Part shown: positions 10,149 to 18,495 of the stretch, piece after piece
Position numbering within the stretch: position 1 is the first letter of the stretch
Layout: each line of letters starts with the position of its first letter
NCBI RefSeq assembly: GCF_022836935.1
Contig: NZ_CP083239.1
Location: forward strand, 372,001 to 436,000
Origin: Ancylobacter polymorphus
Lineage (GTDB): Bacteria > Pseudomonadota > Alphaproteobacteria > Rhizobiales > Xanthobacteraceae
Reading direction: 5' to 3'
DNA length: 64,000 nt
Made by a program: the position numbers and the translations under genes
Notes under the pieces: generated by a model
Seen by the model: the letters and a program-made list of their open reading frames with translations, nothing else
Database searches by the model: none
What the model was told of the DNA's origin: nothing

Positions 10149-11782
10149 GCCGCGAGACTCCCGGGCTCTCGCGCCGCATGCCAGTTCCAGGGCAGCAGCT
10201 CGGCGAGCCGGTTCTGCGGCATGTCTGCGATGCGAGCGAGCACGTCAGCGAGCCAGGCCTGCGGATCGATGTCGTTGAGCCGGGCGGTCCCGATCAGGCT
10301 GTACATGACGGCGGCGCGCTCGGCGCCGCGGTCGGAACCGGCGAACAGCCAGGCCTTGCGGCCGAGGGCGATGCCGCGCAGCGCCCGTTCTGCCGCATTG
10401 TTCGTGAGGCAGACGTGTCCGTCATCGAGGAAGCGGGCGAAGGCGTCCCAGCGCCGCAGCATGTAGTCCATGGCCTGGGCGACAGGTGCATGGCGGGAGA
10501 GCCTGGCGCGATGCTCGCGCATCCAAACCTCAAGCTCGGCGACGAGAGGAGCGCTGCGCTCCTGGCGAACGGCTCGGCGCTGATCGGCACTCAGGCCATT
10601 GATCTCACGCTCCATGTCGAACAGCGCGTCGATGCGGGCGACGGCCTCGAAGGCAATCGGTGAGATCGGTGCGGCGTTACGCCCACGCCGGCGGTTCGCC
10701 GCGATGTCGGCGAGCTCGAATAACTTGCGGCGTGCATGAGCCCAGCACAGGGCCTCGACGATCGGCCCCGGCTGGCGGTCGGGAGCGAGCAGGCGATTGT
10801 AACCGGCATAGGCGTCGGCCTGCAGGCTGCCGGTGAAGTGCGTCAGATGCTCTTGCGGGTGTTCGCCCGAGCGGTCGCGTGATGCCCGGAACAACACCGC
10901 CGGCGGATCGGCGCCGCCGAAGGGCCGATCGTCGCGCACATACACCCAGGCTCGACCGGTGTCGGTCGTGCCCTTCGCCAGGATCGGCACCGGCGTGTCG
11001 TCGCCATGCAGGCGATCTGCCGCCATGACATGGCGCTCGAGCAGCACGTGCAACGGGTGCAGCGCTGCGGCGCAGGCGCCGACATGATCGGCCAGCGTCG
11101 ACAGCGGCAGATCGATGCCCTCGCGAGCATAGCGCTCGCTCTGCCGGTTCAGAGGCTGGTGCTGGCCGAACTTCTCGAACAGCACCATAGCCAGCAGGTT
11201 CGGCCCGACATGGCCGCGCGGGATGACGTGGAACGGCGCCGGCGCCTGGGTCACCGCCTCGCAGGCCCGGCAGGAGAAGCGCTCGCGCACCGTCTGGATC
11301 ACCTTCCACTGGCGCGGGATCACCTCCAGCGTCTCGGTGATATCTTCCCCGAGCTTCACCAGTCTGCCGGATCCGCAGCACGGGCAGCTCTCGGGTGCGG
11401 CGACGATGACGCGCTCACGCGGGAGATGATCAGGGAACGGCTTGCGTGCCGGCCGCTTGCGCTCGAAGGACGCCACATTGGCCGTTTGTGCTGCGGCTTC
11501 CGCGGCCAGTTCGTCTTCGGTGGCGTCAGCCTCCAGGTCCTCGAGCTGCATCTCCAGCTGGTCGAGCAGCCGTGCCTTGCGCTCCGAGCGCGTGCCGTAA
11601 AGCTCGCGCCGGAGCTTCTCGATCTCCAGCTTCAGCCGCGCGATGAGGGCATCCGTGCTGCTGTTCGCAGCGCGCTCCCGGGCGACGGTCGCCTCGGCTT
11701 CCAGCCGCGCGCTACGCTCCGCCAGGATCATGGCGTGGGCCGCGGCAAGGTCGCTCGGCAAAGGATCCATCGGGCTCGACAT
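10145..11782 (-). CDS. tnpC: IS66 transposase TnpC, copy 2
   Basis: The predicted 545-residue protein is identical to that of copy 1, with an intact zinc-binding region and DDE core (LHGDDTPVP, LQADAYAGYNRL, NNAAERALRG). Its stop overlaps the passenger start by 4 bases. Identity between copies implies recent duplication. Confidence 0.95.
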   Translation of the reverse strand: MSSPMDPLPSDLAAAHAMILAERSARLEAEATVARERAANSSTDALIARLKLEIEKLRRELYGTRSERKARLLDQLEMQLEDLEADATEDELAAEAAAQTANVASFERKRPARKPFPDHLPRERVIVAAPESCPCCGSGRLVKLGEDITETLEVIPRQWKVIQTVRERFSCRACEAVTQAPAPFHVIPRGHVGPNLLAMVLFEKFGQHQPLNRQSERYAREGIDLPLSTLADHVGACAAALHPLHVLLERHVMAADRLHGDDTPVPILAKGTTDTGRAWVYVRDDRPFGGADPPAVLFRASRDRSGEHPQEHLTHFTGSLQADAYAGYNRLLAPDRQPGPIVEALCWAHARRKLFELADIAANRRRGRNAAPISPIAFEAVARIDALFDMEREINGLSADQRRAVRQERSAPLVAELEVWMREHRARLSRHAPVAQAMDYMLRRWDAFARFLDDGHVCLTNNAAERALRGIALGRKAWLFAGSDRGAERAAVMYSLIGTARLNDIDPQAWLADVLARIADMPQNRLAELLPWNWHAAREPGSLAA

Positions 11783-11825
11783 AGGGCGATGGAATCATAT
11801 CCGCCGCTCCTGTGCCACGCCCAAA

Positions 11826-12173
11826 TTACCCCGATGCGCCCGGTCGCCACGTCCTCTGCGGATGCCGCCAGTCTATGCCTTCCAGCAGATAGCCGAGCTG
11901 CGCAGGGGTGATCGTCACCATGCCGTCGGCCGGAGACGGCCACAGAAAACCACCCCGCTCCAGCCGCTTCGAGAACAGGCAGGCGCCCTGGCCGTCATGC
12001 CAGATCACCTTCACCAGATCGCCGCGCTTGCCCCGGAATACGAACAGGTGCCCGCAATGGGGATCGCGCCGTAGAACTTCCTGGACCTGCAATGCCAGAC
12101 CCGCGAAGCCCTTCCTCATATCCGTGTGGCCCGTCGCCAGCCACACCCGAACCCCGCTTGGAACTGGGATCAT
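11826..12173 (-). CDS. tnpB: IS66 accessory protein TnpB, copy 2
   Basis: The 115-residue protein is identical to that of copy 1 ([26 protein letters not shown]). Start overlaps the tnpA stop by 4 bases. Confidence 0.95.
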   Translation of the reverse strand: MIPVPSGVRVWLATGHTDMRKGFAGLALQVQEVLRRDPHCGHLFVFRGKRGDLVKVIWHDGQGACLFSKRLERGGFLWPSPADGMVTITPAQLGYLLEGIDWRHPQRTWRPGASG

Positions 12174-12565
12174 CGCCGGCCTCGCGATAGCCCGCCAGCA
12201 ATCGCCACCACGAACTCCGCTGAGGACCCGACAGGCAGGCTAACCGTCACACCTCCAGCCGACGCGATCTCGATCCGAGTGTCGGTGTGGGCAGTGCTGG
12301 ATGTGGAACATCCCTCCAGACGATCCATACCCGGCATCGGTGCTGGAAGAGCCTTCGGTGGATCAATAACTGACACTGCCGCAAACCCTGCAGGTTCCAT
12401 CCGTTCGGAAAGGCGTTCGCGCCATCGATAAATCTGCTGCGCCTGGATGCCATGGCGCTTCGCCGTCTCGATGACGTTGCCGCTCGCGGCCGCCTCTTCA
12501 ACGACCGCTCGCTTCTCGGCCCAACTCCAGCGCCGACGCCGTACATAGGTCTCTTCTGCGTCCAC
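12170..12565 (-). CDS. tnpA: IS66 DNA-binding protein TnpA, copy 2
   Basis: The 131-residue protein is identical to that of copy 1, with the same helix-turn-helix ([17 protein letters not shown]). Confidence 0.92.
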   Translation of the reverse strand: MDAEETYVRRRRWSWAEKRAVVEEAAASGNVIETAKRHGIQAQQIYRWRERLSERMEPAGFAAVSVIDPPKALPAPMPGMDRLEGCSTSSTAHTDTRIEIASAGGVTVSLPVGSSAEFVVAIAGGLSRGRR

Positions 12566-12670
12566 CGTCCTTCTCCAGCACCGCTGCTGGCACTACTGCC
12601 AGATCAGAGGACCGAAAGGCTGGGCACCTCGCCTACATCACGCAAGGCGGCCCGCAGCGGAGGGGTACGA

Positions 12671-13909
12671 TCAAGGCGCGTGCCTAGCGGAATGACGATG
12701 ACCGAACGCAACCGCGACGGCGGCAAGCATCATTGTGCCAGCCAGCAGGAAGGTCAGCCGCATCCCCGAGGCGATGGCCAAAGGCGTCGCACGCGCGAAC
12801 TCCTCCGTCCCCACGCCGAAAGCGAAGACGGCACCCATGGCGGACGCCCCGGCAATTAGGCCGATATTGCGTGACAGGCCGAGCAATCCGGAGACGGCGC
12901 CGCGCCGGTCCTTGGAGATGTCGGCCAGCGCGGCGGTGTTGTTTGCGGCCTGAAACAGCTGATAGCCGGGCGTCAGCACGACGATCGACAGCACATAGCC
13001 CGCAATGCCGATCCCGTTCGGCAGAAACGCCAGCAGAAGCGCGCCTGTCGCCAGCAGGGCCAGGCCGACAGCGAGCATGCGATTGCTGCCCCAGGCATCC
13101 ACCAACCTTCCGGACGGGACGCCGCTGAAGATGGAGATCACAGGGCCGACCGCCATGACGAAGCCGACCTGCCGCGCCGTCAGACCAAGCCCGCCGCTGA
13201 GATAGAAGGGCACGACCAACAGCGTCGTCATCATGACCGCGGCAACGACGATATTCACCAGAAGGCTTGGCGCGAGATTCCGGTTCATGACGGAGCGCAG
13301 GCGAACGGCCGGTGTCCTCTCCTTCACGGGCTCGGCCGGGAGCATGGTGATCGCCAGTACCAGGGCCAGAGCCGCCAATGGCACCTGAACCCAGAAGATA
13401 CCGCGCCATCCTGCCACCGGGATCAGCAGCCCACCGAGCGAGGGGCCAAGCGCCGTGCCTAGCGCCGATACCGTGCCGAGCAGGCCCATAGCTCGCCCGA
13501 CGCGCGCCTCGTTTGCAGTTTGGCGCATCAGCGCCGTGGCGAGCGTCATCAGGAATGCCGCCCCGATGCCTTGAAGCACCCGCGCGCCGATCAGCAGCAA
13601 CAGGTTCGGCGCGACGGCGCACAGCAGCGAGGCAACGGCGAACAGGGCGAGGCCGGCCACCAGCATGGGCTTCAGTCCGCAACGGTCGCCGAGACGACCG
13701 GCGATCACCACGCAGACCGTCAGGGCCGCGAGATAGGCGACGACGACCGCCTGCACCTGTGCGAAGGGGGCCGAGAAGGCCTCAGCAAGCGCCGGCAACG
13801 CGATATTGGCTATGCTCGTGCCGAGCGCGGCCAACAGCGTCCCGAACGCCAGTGTGACCGCGATTCCCGCTTGTGCCTTCTCCATTACGCCTGACCGTGC
13901 CTGTCCCAT
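12671..13909 (-). CDS. MFS drug-type efflux transporter
   Basis: 412 residues from the ATG at 13909, which has GAGGACGAGG upstream; the longer start at 13960 would overlap the MerR operator. Twelve or so hydrophobic helices; GRLGDRCGLKPML is the loop 2-3 motif of the major facilitator superfamily, and GSLGG-type LGPSLGGLLIP matches motif C of drug/proton antiporters. It acts in the inner membrane. It diverges from a MerR regulator and shares its operator, so it is probably induced by the regulator's ligand. The IS66 copy ends 2 bases before the stop codon, so the native C-terminus may have been slightly longer. Confidence 0.85.
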   Translation of the reverse strand: MGQARSGVMEKAQAGIAVTLAFGTLLAALGTSIANIALPALAEAFSAPFAQVQAVVVAYLAALTVCVVIAGRLGDRCGLKPMLVAGLALFAVASLLCAVAPNLLLLIGARVLQGIGAAFLMTLATALMRQTANEARVGRAMGLLGTVSALGTALGPSLGGLLIPVAGWRGIFWVQVPLAALALVLAITMLPAEPVKERTPAVRLRSVMNRNLAPSLLVNIVVAAVMMTTLLVVPFYLSGGLGLTARQVGFVMAVGPVISIFSGVPSGRLVDAWGSNRMLAVGLALLATGALLLAFLPNGIGIAGYVLSIVVLTPGYQLFQAANNTAALADISKDRRGAVSGLLGLSRNIGLIAGASAMGAVFAFGVGTEEFARATPLAIASGMRLTFLLAGTMMLAAVAVAFGHRHSARHAP

Positions 13910-13953
13910 TGCCTCGTCCTCTTGCTTCGAGAGCCGATAGCGAGCAGGCTGCC

Positions 13954-13973
13954 ACTTCAAGCCGAGTTGAGGT
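13954..13973. promoter_or_regulatory. MerR-type operator/promoter
   Basis: ACTTCAA-GCCGAG-TTGAGGT is a near-perfect dyad (one mismatch) in the 69-base gap between the MFS and MerR genes. Read leftwards it overlaps TTGACC with a 19-base spacer, the stretched spacing that MerR-family activators act on. The dyad also covers the MerR gene's own 5' end, allowing autorepression. Confidence 0.65.
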
Positions 13974-13978
13974 CAAGC

Positions 13979-14413
13979 ATGAAATTTCTGGATATTGGCG
14001 AGGTCGCAGAGAGGAGCGGGAACAAGCCCTCGGCGCTGCGCTACTATGAGGAAGCCGGGCTGATTTCCTCGGTCACCCGGCATGGATTGCGCCGACAGTT
14101 TGCCCCCGAGGTGCTGTTGCAGCTCAAGCTGATCGCAATGGGCAAGTCGGCCGGCTTTTCGCTCGACGAGATCGCTGGGATGTTCGGCAGGAACGGTATG
14201 CCGGATCTGCCGCGAGCGGCGCTTCACGCGAAGGCGGAAGAGATTGACCGAAAAATCCGCGAAATGACGGCACTGCGCGATACCCTCCGCCATGTCGCCG
14301 ATTGCCCGGCCCCCTCCCATATGGAGTGCCCGACGTTTCGCCGACTGGTGGACATGGCGGGCAAACGGAGCGGCAAGCGCGGGAAGATGGCAAAGCCGAA
14401 AACGGGCACCTGA
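13979..14413 (+). CDS. MerR-family transcriptional regulator
   Basis: 144 residues starting MKFLDIGEVAERSG, a classic MerR winged helix (KPSALRYYEEAGLI, then RQFAPEVLLQLKLIAMGK). A helical dimerisation segment follows, with Cys residues in ADCPAPSHMECPTF that recall metal- or redox-sensing members such as SoxR/HmrR; the spacing does not identify the ligand. An upstream in-frame start at 13922 is rejected because it would extend through the operator. It is divergent from the MFS gene and probably controls it. Confidence 0.88.
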   Translation: MKFLDIGEVAERSGNKPSALRYYEEAGLISSVTRHGLRRQFAPEVLLQLKLIAMGKSAGFSLDEIAGMFGRNGMPDLPRAALHAKAEEIDRKIREMTALRDTLRHVADCPAPSHMECPTFRRLVDMAGKRSGKRGKMAKPKTGT

Positions 14414-14430
14414 CCATAGAGTTTTCCGGG

Positions 14431-14452
14431 TGCCCACGAGAGCTGGTGGGCA
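14431..14452 (+). terminator. Possible hairpin terminator after MerR gene
   Basis: TGCCCAC and GTGGGCA form a perfect 7-base stem 17 bases after the stop codon. No T run follows, so it may only stabilise the transcript end. Confidence 0.35.
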
Positions 14453-14459
14453 GCGCCCG

Positions 14460-14510
14460 ATGAAGATGAGAACTATGAAATCTTCATAACCCTTTGATTA
14501 TTATGAAGAT
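14460..14510. repeat. AT-rich cluster of ATGAAGAT repeats
   Basis: ATGAAGAT occurs at 14460 and 14503 and inverted (ATCTTCAT) at 14480-14487; TATGAA/TTCATA also form a short hairpin around 14474-14488. The cluster lies in the gene-free gap 14414-14884. The rest of that gap shows nothing that I can support. It may be a regulator-binding site or hairpin pair; function unknown. Confidence 0.4.
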
Positions 14511-14884
14511 ACTTGGCATTGTGAGGTTATCGGCGGCATTTGGGTGGCTAATGGCGGCCATTTCGGGCGCTTGGCGGGGCATCTCCAGTTCGTCGGCCGA
14601 TATCGCCATGCAGTTGCTCCTTCGATCTACCGGTCTGTTAAACCTGTGCTACAGTTCAATCAAACGGTAAGAACTGGGACGATGCCGCCATTCGCAAGCC
14701 GACAGTTGGACGGCAGCTTACGCTGAGAGCGGCGATCCCAAACCCGAATGTGCCGAAACCCGATCGGGAGTCGGTGGCACTTTTACGAGCCCTAGAGCGA
14801 AGATACCGGCATCGCCGATAGGCGCCCGATCATTCGTTTGGAACCGCTATCGCCCGTCCAGCGGTCGCGAGCGACCTGTTTGAC

Positions 14885-16510
14885 CTAGAACTTGAACACC
14901 CCGAGCATCAGCCAGCCGATGGCATCATCGACCTGAATGCAGTTATAGGGCCAGAACTGCCGCAACACGTCAGCATGGGGATGCTTGTCGCCCTTGCTGG
15001 GGTCGGAACAAAAGATGCTCGCACGTGGCGCCACAAGGGCTGCGACCTCGGGCGACGAGTTCCCGGACGCGCCATGATGCATCACTTGGAAAACGGATGC
15101 CTTGTCGAGTCGGCCATAGGGCGTGAAGAAAGTCTCAAACCCTGTCCGACGCGGTTTTGAGTTGAGCGAACCATCCCCTGTGAACAGAATCGAGAAATGG
15201 CTCGCAGAGAGGCGGGACCAATCTGGCTCGTGGTGCCAGGCCATATTCCCAAATAGGGTCTCGCCGGTCCCGAAATAGGCCTCGACGGGTGTCGACACCG
15301 GACCGCCGTACAGGAACAGCGAGATGATATTGCGGCGATAGGCGCCGCCGCCGAAGGTCGCGTCATAATGGGCCTTGAGGGCATCGAGGGCCTTTTTGCG
15401 GTCGGCCGGATTGGCGGCGGCCAGCAACGTCTTGATTAGCGGCTCGACAGTCGCCGGGAAGCCAGCCGGGCAACGCTCGGCCTGGTGCGCGTCGTTATAC
15501 GGCACGAACTCCCACAGCCCGTCGATGTGGAGCACCGATTCTGCCCTCAGGAACTCAGCCTCCGACAGGCGCAGGCCCGTCACGCCAGGGATCTCGCCGT
15601 CGACCACGACCGGGACGCGCTCAGTCTCCAGCCCCAATTTCATCGGCCGGACGTCGAGTTCGCCGCGCGGACCTTCGGGCGGACCGGGATCGGGCGCGGG
15701 CGGGGGCGGGGGCGGGGGATCGCTCTCGCTCGGCGACACAAACACGATCCTCGCCTCCGCGCCGCCGTCCACGCGAAGAAAGTAGCCGGCGGGATCGATC
15801 AGAAACTGGAGGAAGTCGGCGTCGAGATCGTCGGCTGATGCCGCAATCCAGAATCGCTGCCAAAGCTGCAGGAAGGGCAGGAGGATCATCTTGACCTCGA
15901 ACAGCCCGAGCAGGTGCACGAGACCAGAGATATGGTCCGCATCGAAATGGGACAGCGCGACGAAATCGAGCTCGGGTTTCGACCCGTGCGCCGCGCCGCG
16001 TGCGGTGCACAGGTCATCGAGCTCGCTTTCGACCTGCGCCTGCGCGGTGACGCTGCCGCAATCATAGACCCAGGTGAAGGGCGGGCGGCGTCCCTGTCGC
16101 AATTCGCCCGAGTGCAGCATGCCCTGGCCCACGGGATGGAAACGATAAGCGACCTGCCACGCATCCCCATTGAGGCCCTGCTCGTCGAGGCAATACCAAA
16201 AATGGGAGACGGGAGGAAAGGTCGACCAGCAGTCAAGAAAGGCTTGTAACTGCGCGTGGGTTGCGGGCGGCGGCAGGAGGGACCGATCGGCCGAGCGCAG
16301 GGCTGATATCCTGTTATGATTGAAGTCGCGTCCGGGCTGGCTGAAAAAGGCGTGGATCTGCTGATCCTTTAGCCCGGCATCGATCATCGCCAGGATTAGG
16401 CGGAGATCGCGGCGGCAGATGAATACTTGGCCGGTTCGCACCAACCCGTTGAGACGCAGAGGAGAAGGGGAAGTAGGCAAGGGCCGTCTCCTACTACGAT
16501 GATGTCGCAT
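14885..16510 (-). CDS. HTH plus ComEC-type metallo-beta-lactamase-fold protein
   Basis: 541 residues. Residues about 33-75 (DLRLILAMIDAGLKDQQIHA, then FFSQPGRDFNHNRISALRS) look like the small helical, probably DNA-contacting N-terminal module seen in several bacterial defence-type proteins. Near residue 190, SHFDADHISG is the ComEC/Rec2-type HxDxDH metal motif. A proline/acidic linker (about 270-290) precedes a second half ending in VMHHGASGNSSPE, the matching HHGxxxS segment. No signal or membrane helix, unlike ComEC itself, so it is a cytosolic predicted metallohydrolase, perhaps a nuclease. It is a single gene with no partner, beside a tRNA scar. The start is uncertain. Confidence 0.65.
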   Translation of the reverse strand: MRHHRSRRRPLPTSPSPLRLNGLVRTGQVFICRRDLRLILAMIDAGLKDQQIHAFFSQPGRDFNHNRISALRSADRSLLPPPATHAQLQAFLDCWSTFPPVSHFWYCLDEQGLNGDAWQVAYRFHPVGQGMLHSGELRQGRRPPFTWVYDCGSVTAQAQVESELDDLCTARGAAHGSKPELDFVALSHFDADHISGLVHLLGLFEVKMILLPFLQLWQRFWIAASADDLDADFLQFLIDPAGYFLRVDGGAEARIVFVSPSESDPPPPPPPAPDPGPPEGPRGELDVRPMKLGLETERVPVVVDGEIPGVTGLRLSEAEFLRAESVLHIDGLWEFVPYNDAHQAERCPAGFPATVEPLIKTLLAAANPADRKKALDALKAHYDATFGGGAYRRNIISLFLYGGPVSTPVEAYFGTGETLFGNMAWHHEPDWSRLSASHFSILFTGDGSLNSKPRRTGFETFFTPYGRLDKASVFQVMHHGASGNSSPEVAALVAPRASIFCSDPSKGDKHPHADVLRQFWPYNCIQVDDAIGWLMLGVFKF

Positions 16511-16841
16511 TCTGCCGATAGAGCGCAGAAGTATGCTTTGGACAAGATTAGAATTGCGATCCCTCTCCCGGAAGTCCCATCATTAGATGCTGGACCCAAG
16601 GACGCGTAGGAACTAAGTGCTCAGCGGGATGCCCGCGGGATCGTAGGCGGATGACTAGTTCCGGCATGAACAGACGTTAATCTTCGACCCCGGAATGGCA
16701 ATGGTTGGTTGAAAGCTGCTGCACTGCCGGCCCTGGTGTGCAAGTATCGGACAATAGCGTGGAAACGGCGGTTCTTTATACCGCATGGCGATGTGCGGTG
16801 TTCGGCGGCAATATCGGGTCATAGAGGGAAATCGGCGGGGT
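16511..16841. other. Gene-free stretch upstream of the MBL gene
   Basis: About 330 bases with no credible gene. It should contain the promoter of the minus-strand HTH-MBL gene, but I see no clear -35/-10 pair. It ends at the tRNA scar. Confidence 0.4.
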
Positions 16842-16864
16842 TGGCGGAGCGAGAGGGATTCGAA
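16842..16864 (-). other. tRNA-Ser-like 3' end fragment (att scar)
   Basis: On the minus strand, 23 bases from the T loop to CCA (TTCGAATCCCTC, then TCGCTCCGCCA) match a tRNA 3' end, probably tRNA-Ser. The neighbouring bases do not continue as a tRNA, since the 5' half of the T stem is already wrong. A bare 3' tRNA segment of this length is the usual attachment core left by a site-specific integrative element. Confidence 0.6.
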
Positions 16865-16913
16865 CTGCGCCCTGCAACACGGGTTTCAGCAATCTTGATG
16901 CGCGCATCTCAGA

Positions 16914-17387
16914 GTGCCGCAGCGAAAACGTAGTTCTCAGTTTCATCAACGTCGGCGCGCCAATTTTCTCAGTAGCTTAGCTCGTTTTGCGGCTGGCAAA
17001 TCGGTCAGTCCCACATTCGCGTCCCACACAACGCTGATCGGCGCCCTGGCGATCACGGCCTTGTCGACGTCCGGGTGCCAGGGCGTTTCCATGTCCGAGA
17101 ACCATCCGATCAGTGACATGCGCCCGATCGCCGGAATGACGGTGGCTGAGTTCTCCCGGTACACTGGCCTTGTCCCGTCGGATGAATATGACATCGAGGG
17201 CGGGCGCGTTTTCGTGCTGCCGCTAAACGACGGCGCGGGTCCCAAGCTGGAAAGCGGCAGTCTGCCAACGGCTCCAACTGTCTGCCGCCTCCTGCTCGCC
17301 GCGAGGCGGGTTGCGCAGGGCGAAAACGCTTCCAGCTGGCGGATTGAAGAGGTCAGGCGGTCGGGCCTGTGCCGGGAAAGCTCGTAG
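16914..17387 (+). CDS. Putative small lipoprotein
   Basis: The C-terminal 95 residues (IAGMTVAEFSRYTGLVPSDE, GGRVFVLPL, CRLLLAARR, SSWRIEEVRRSGLC) resemble small secreted proteins with a closing Cys pair. Before them, ALAITALSTSGCQG looks like a lipoprotein signal with a lipobox ending at Cys. The true start is unclear: the GTG at 16914 gives a long basic leader, and ATG 17092 would remove the signal. An overlapping minus-strand frame is also open, so confidence is limited. Confidence 0.4.
   Translation: MPQRKRSSQFHQRRRANFLSSLARFAAGKSVSPTFASHTTLIGALAITALSTSGCQGVSMSENHPISDMRPIAGMTVAEFSRYTGLVPSDEYDIEGGRVFVLPLNDGAGPKLESGSLPTAPTVCRLLLAARRVAQGENASSWRIEEVRRSGLCRESS
16932..16962. repeat. 31-bp near-repeat shared with the 40.5-kb integrase region, copy A
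   Basis: 27 of 31 bases match 40486-40516, starting AGTTCTCAGT and ending GCGCCA, and weaker similarity extends to about 80 bases. This copy begins 68 bases from the tRNA-Ser scar; the other lies about 100 bases before a tyrosine-integrase start. Confidence 0.55.
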
Positions 17388-17492
17388 GCGGGCGGCATTC
17401 ACGTGGAAACGGCCGAGCACCCGCGCTGATCGCTGCCGGTCGAGCTTTGCATATGGCAGTCATTCGCCCAGCGTCCGGAGCGCGCCCGGGTG

Positions 17493-18422
17493 CTACGGCT
17501 CGCCAGCCGGCGTGCTGGGGGCGCCGTCAAACTCCTCGATCCACGCGCATATCTTGTCGCTGGCGGCGCGCAGCGGCGAGCCGAGCGGGGTGTAGGCGTA
17601 ATAGCTGCGCGAGGGCAGAAAGATGTGCGGAAAAGGCGTCACCAGCCGGCCGGCGCGCACATCGTCCGCGATCAGGGTGGCGGGCGCCATCGCCACGCCC
17701 AGCCCGTCGATGGCGGCCTGGATCGACAGATAGAAATGGTCGAGCATCAGCGTCGCCGCCGGTTGCAGCGCGCCATGGCCCGCTTTCGCCAGCCAGTCGC
17801 GCCACAGCCGGGGCATGCTGGCGACGTGGAGCAGGGTGTGCTGGCCGAGGTCGCCCACCTCGTCCAGCGGCTGGCGCCGCAGCAGCGCGGGGCTGCAGGC
17901 GGGCAGCCGGCTCTCCGGCAGCAGCAGGCGGGCCTCGAAGCCGTCGAAGGCATCCGGCCCGCCGCGAATGATCAGGTCGTACTCGCCGGCCAGCCCGTCC
18001 ACCGGCTCGCTGCCGGTCGTCAGCTCGATCTCGATATAGGGATGCGCCGCGCGCAACTGGCCGAGCTTCGGCACCAGCCAGCGCAGGCTGAAGGTGGCGA
18101 GCGCATGGGCCCTTAACACCACCGCGCCGCTGGGCTTGCTGCCGTGCCCCGCCGCCGCCCGCGCGATGCGCTCCAGCGCGGGCTGAATCTCGGCCAGCAG
18201 CGCCCGCCCCTCGGCGGTGAGGGCCACGCCGTGGCTGAGCCGCCGGAACAGCGCCGGCGGACCGAGCCATTCCTCCAGCAGCCTTATCTGCCGGCTGACC
18301 GCGCCATGGGTGACGCCGAGTTCCGCCGCCGCGTCCTTGAAACTCGACCGACGCGCGGCCGCCTCGAAGGCCCGCACGGCGTTGAGCGGCGGCAGGGGGC
18401 GATCTTTCGAGGGGGCCGTCAT
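17493..18422 (-). CDS. LysR-family regulator (GcvA-like)
   Basis: 309 residues. PLNAVRAFEAAARRSSFKDA and ELGVTHGAVSRQIRLLEEWL form the LysR winged helix; the LFRRLSHGVALTAEG and LRWLVPKLGQL segments are typical of the GcvA/AmpR subgroup. The effector domain fills the rest. It is divergent from an MFS transporter across 73 bases, so that gene is the likely target. Several T-N11-A candidates are possible in the gap but none is clear. Confidence 0.9.
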   Translation of the reverse strand: MTAPSKDRPLPPLNAVRAFEAAARRSSFKDAAAELGVTHGAVSRQIRLLEEWLGPPALFRRLSHGVALTAEGRALLAEIQPALERIARAAAGHGSKPSGAVVLRAHALATFSLRWLVPKLGQLRAAHPYIEIELTTGSEPVDGLAGEYDLIIRGGPDAFDGFEARLLLPESRLPACSPALLRRQPLDEVGDLGQHTLLHVASMPRLWRDWLAKAGHGALQPAATLMLDHFYLSIQAAIDGLGVAMAPATLIADDVRAGRLVTPFPHIFLPSRSYYAYTPLGSPLRAASDKICAWIEEFDGAPSTPAGEP

Positions 18423-18495
18423 GTGAGTTTATCTGACATCATACCCCGAAATTAGTCGTTTGCGGCCCGCCGTCCAGCGGGCGCATACCGGTGAG

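Larger units (their letters stand above)
9491..12668 (-). mobile_element. IS66-family element, copy 2 (3178 bp)
   Basis: Same length, ends, genes and orientation as copy 1. The flanks TGATCTGG (left) and GATCAAGG (right) do not form a target duplication, so this copy has lost one original neighbour through deletion or recombination. On the left it truncates the serine recombinase; on the right it ends 2 bases before the MFS gene's stop codon. Confidence 0.92.

Noticed and set aside
15660..15720. Proline-rich repeat as a separate gene or tandem array
   Set aside because: It is the CCC-rich linker of the MBL protein (a run of Pro codons) in frame.
16946..17398. A minus-strand 150-residue frame over the lipoprotein gene
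   Set aside because: It lacks a ribosome site and protein-like composition in its first half; the plus frame has a lipobox and a family-like ending. Not fully excluded.
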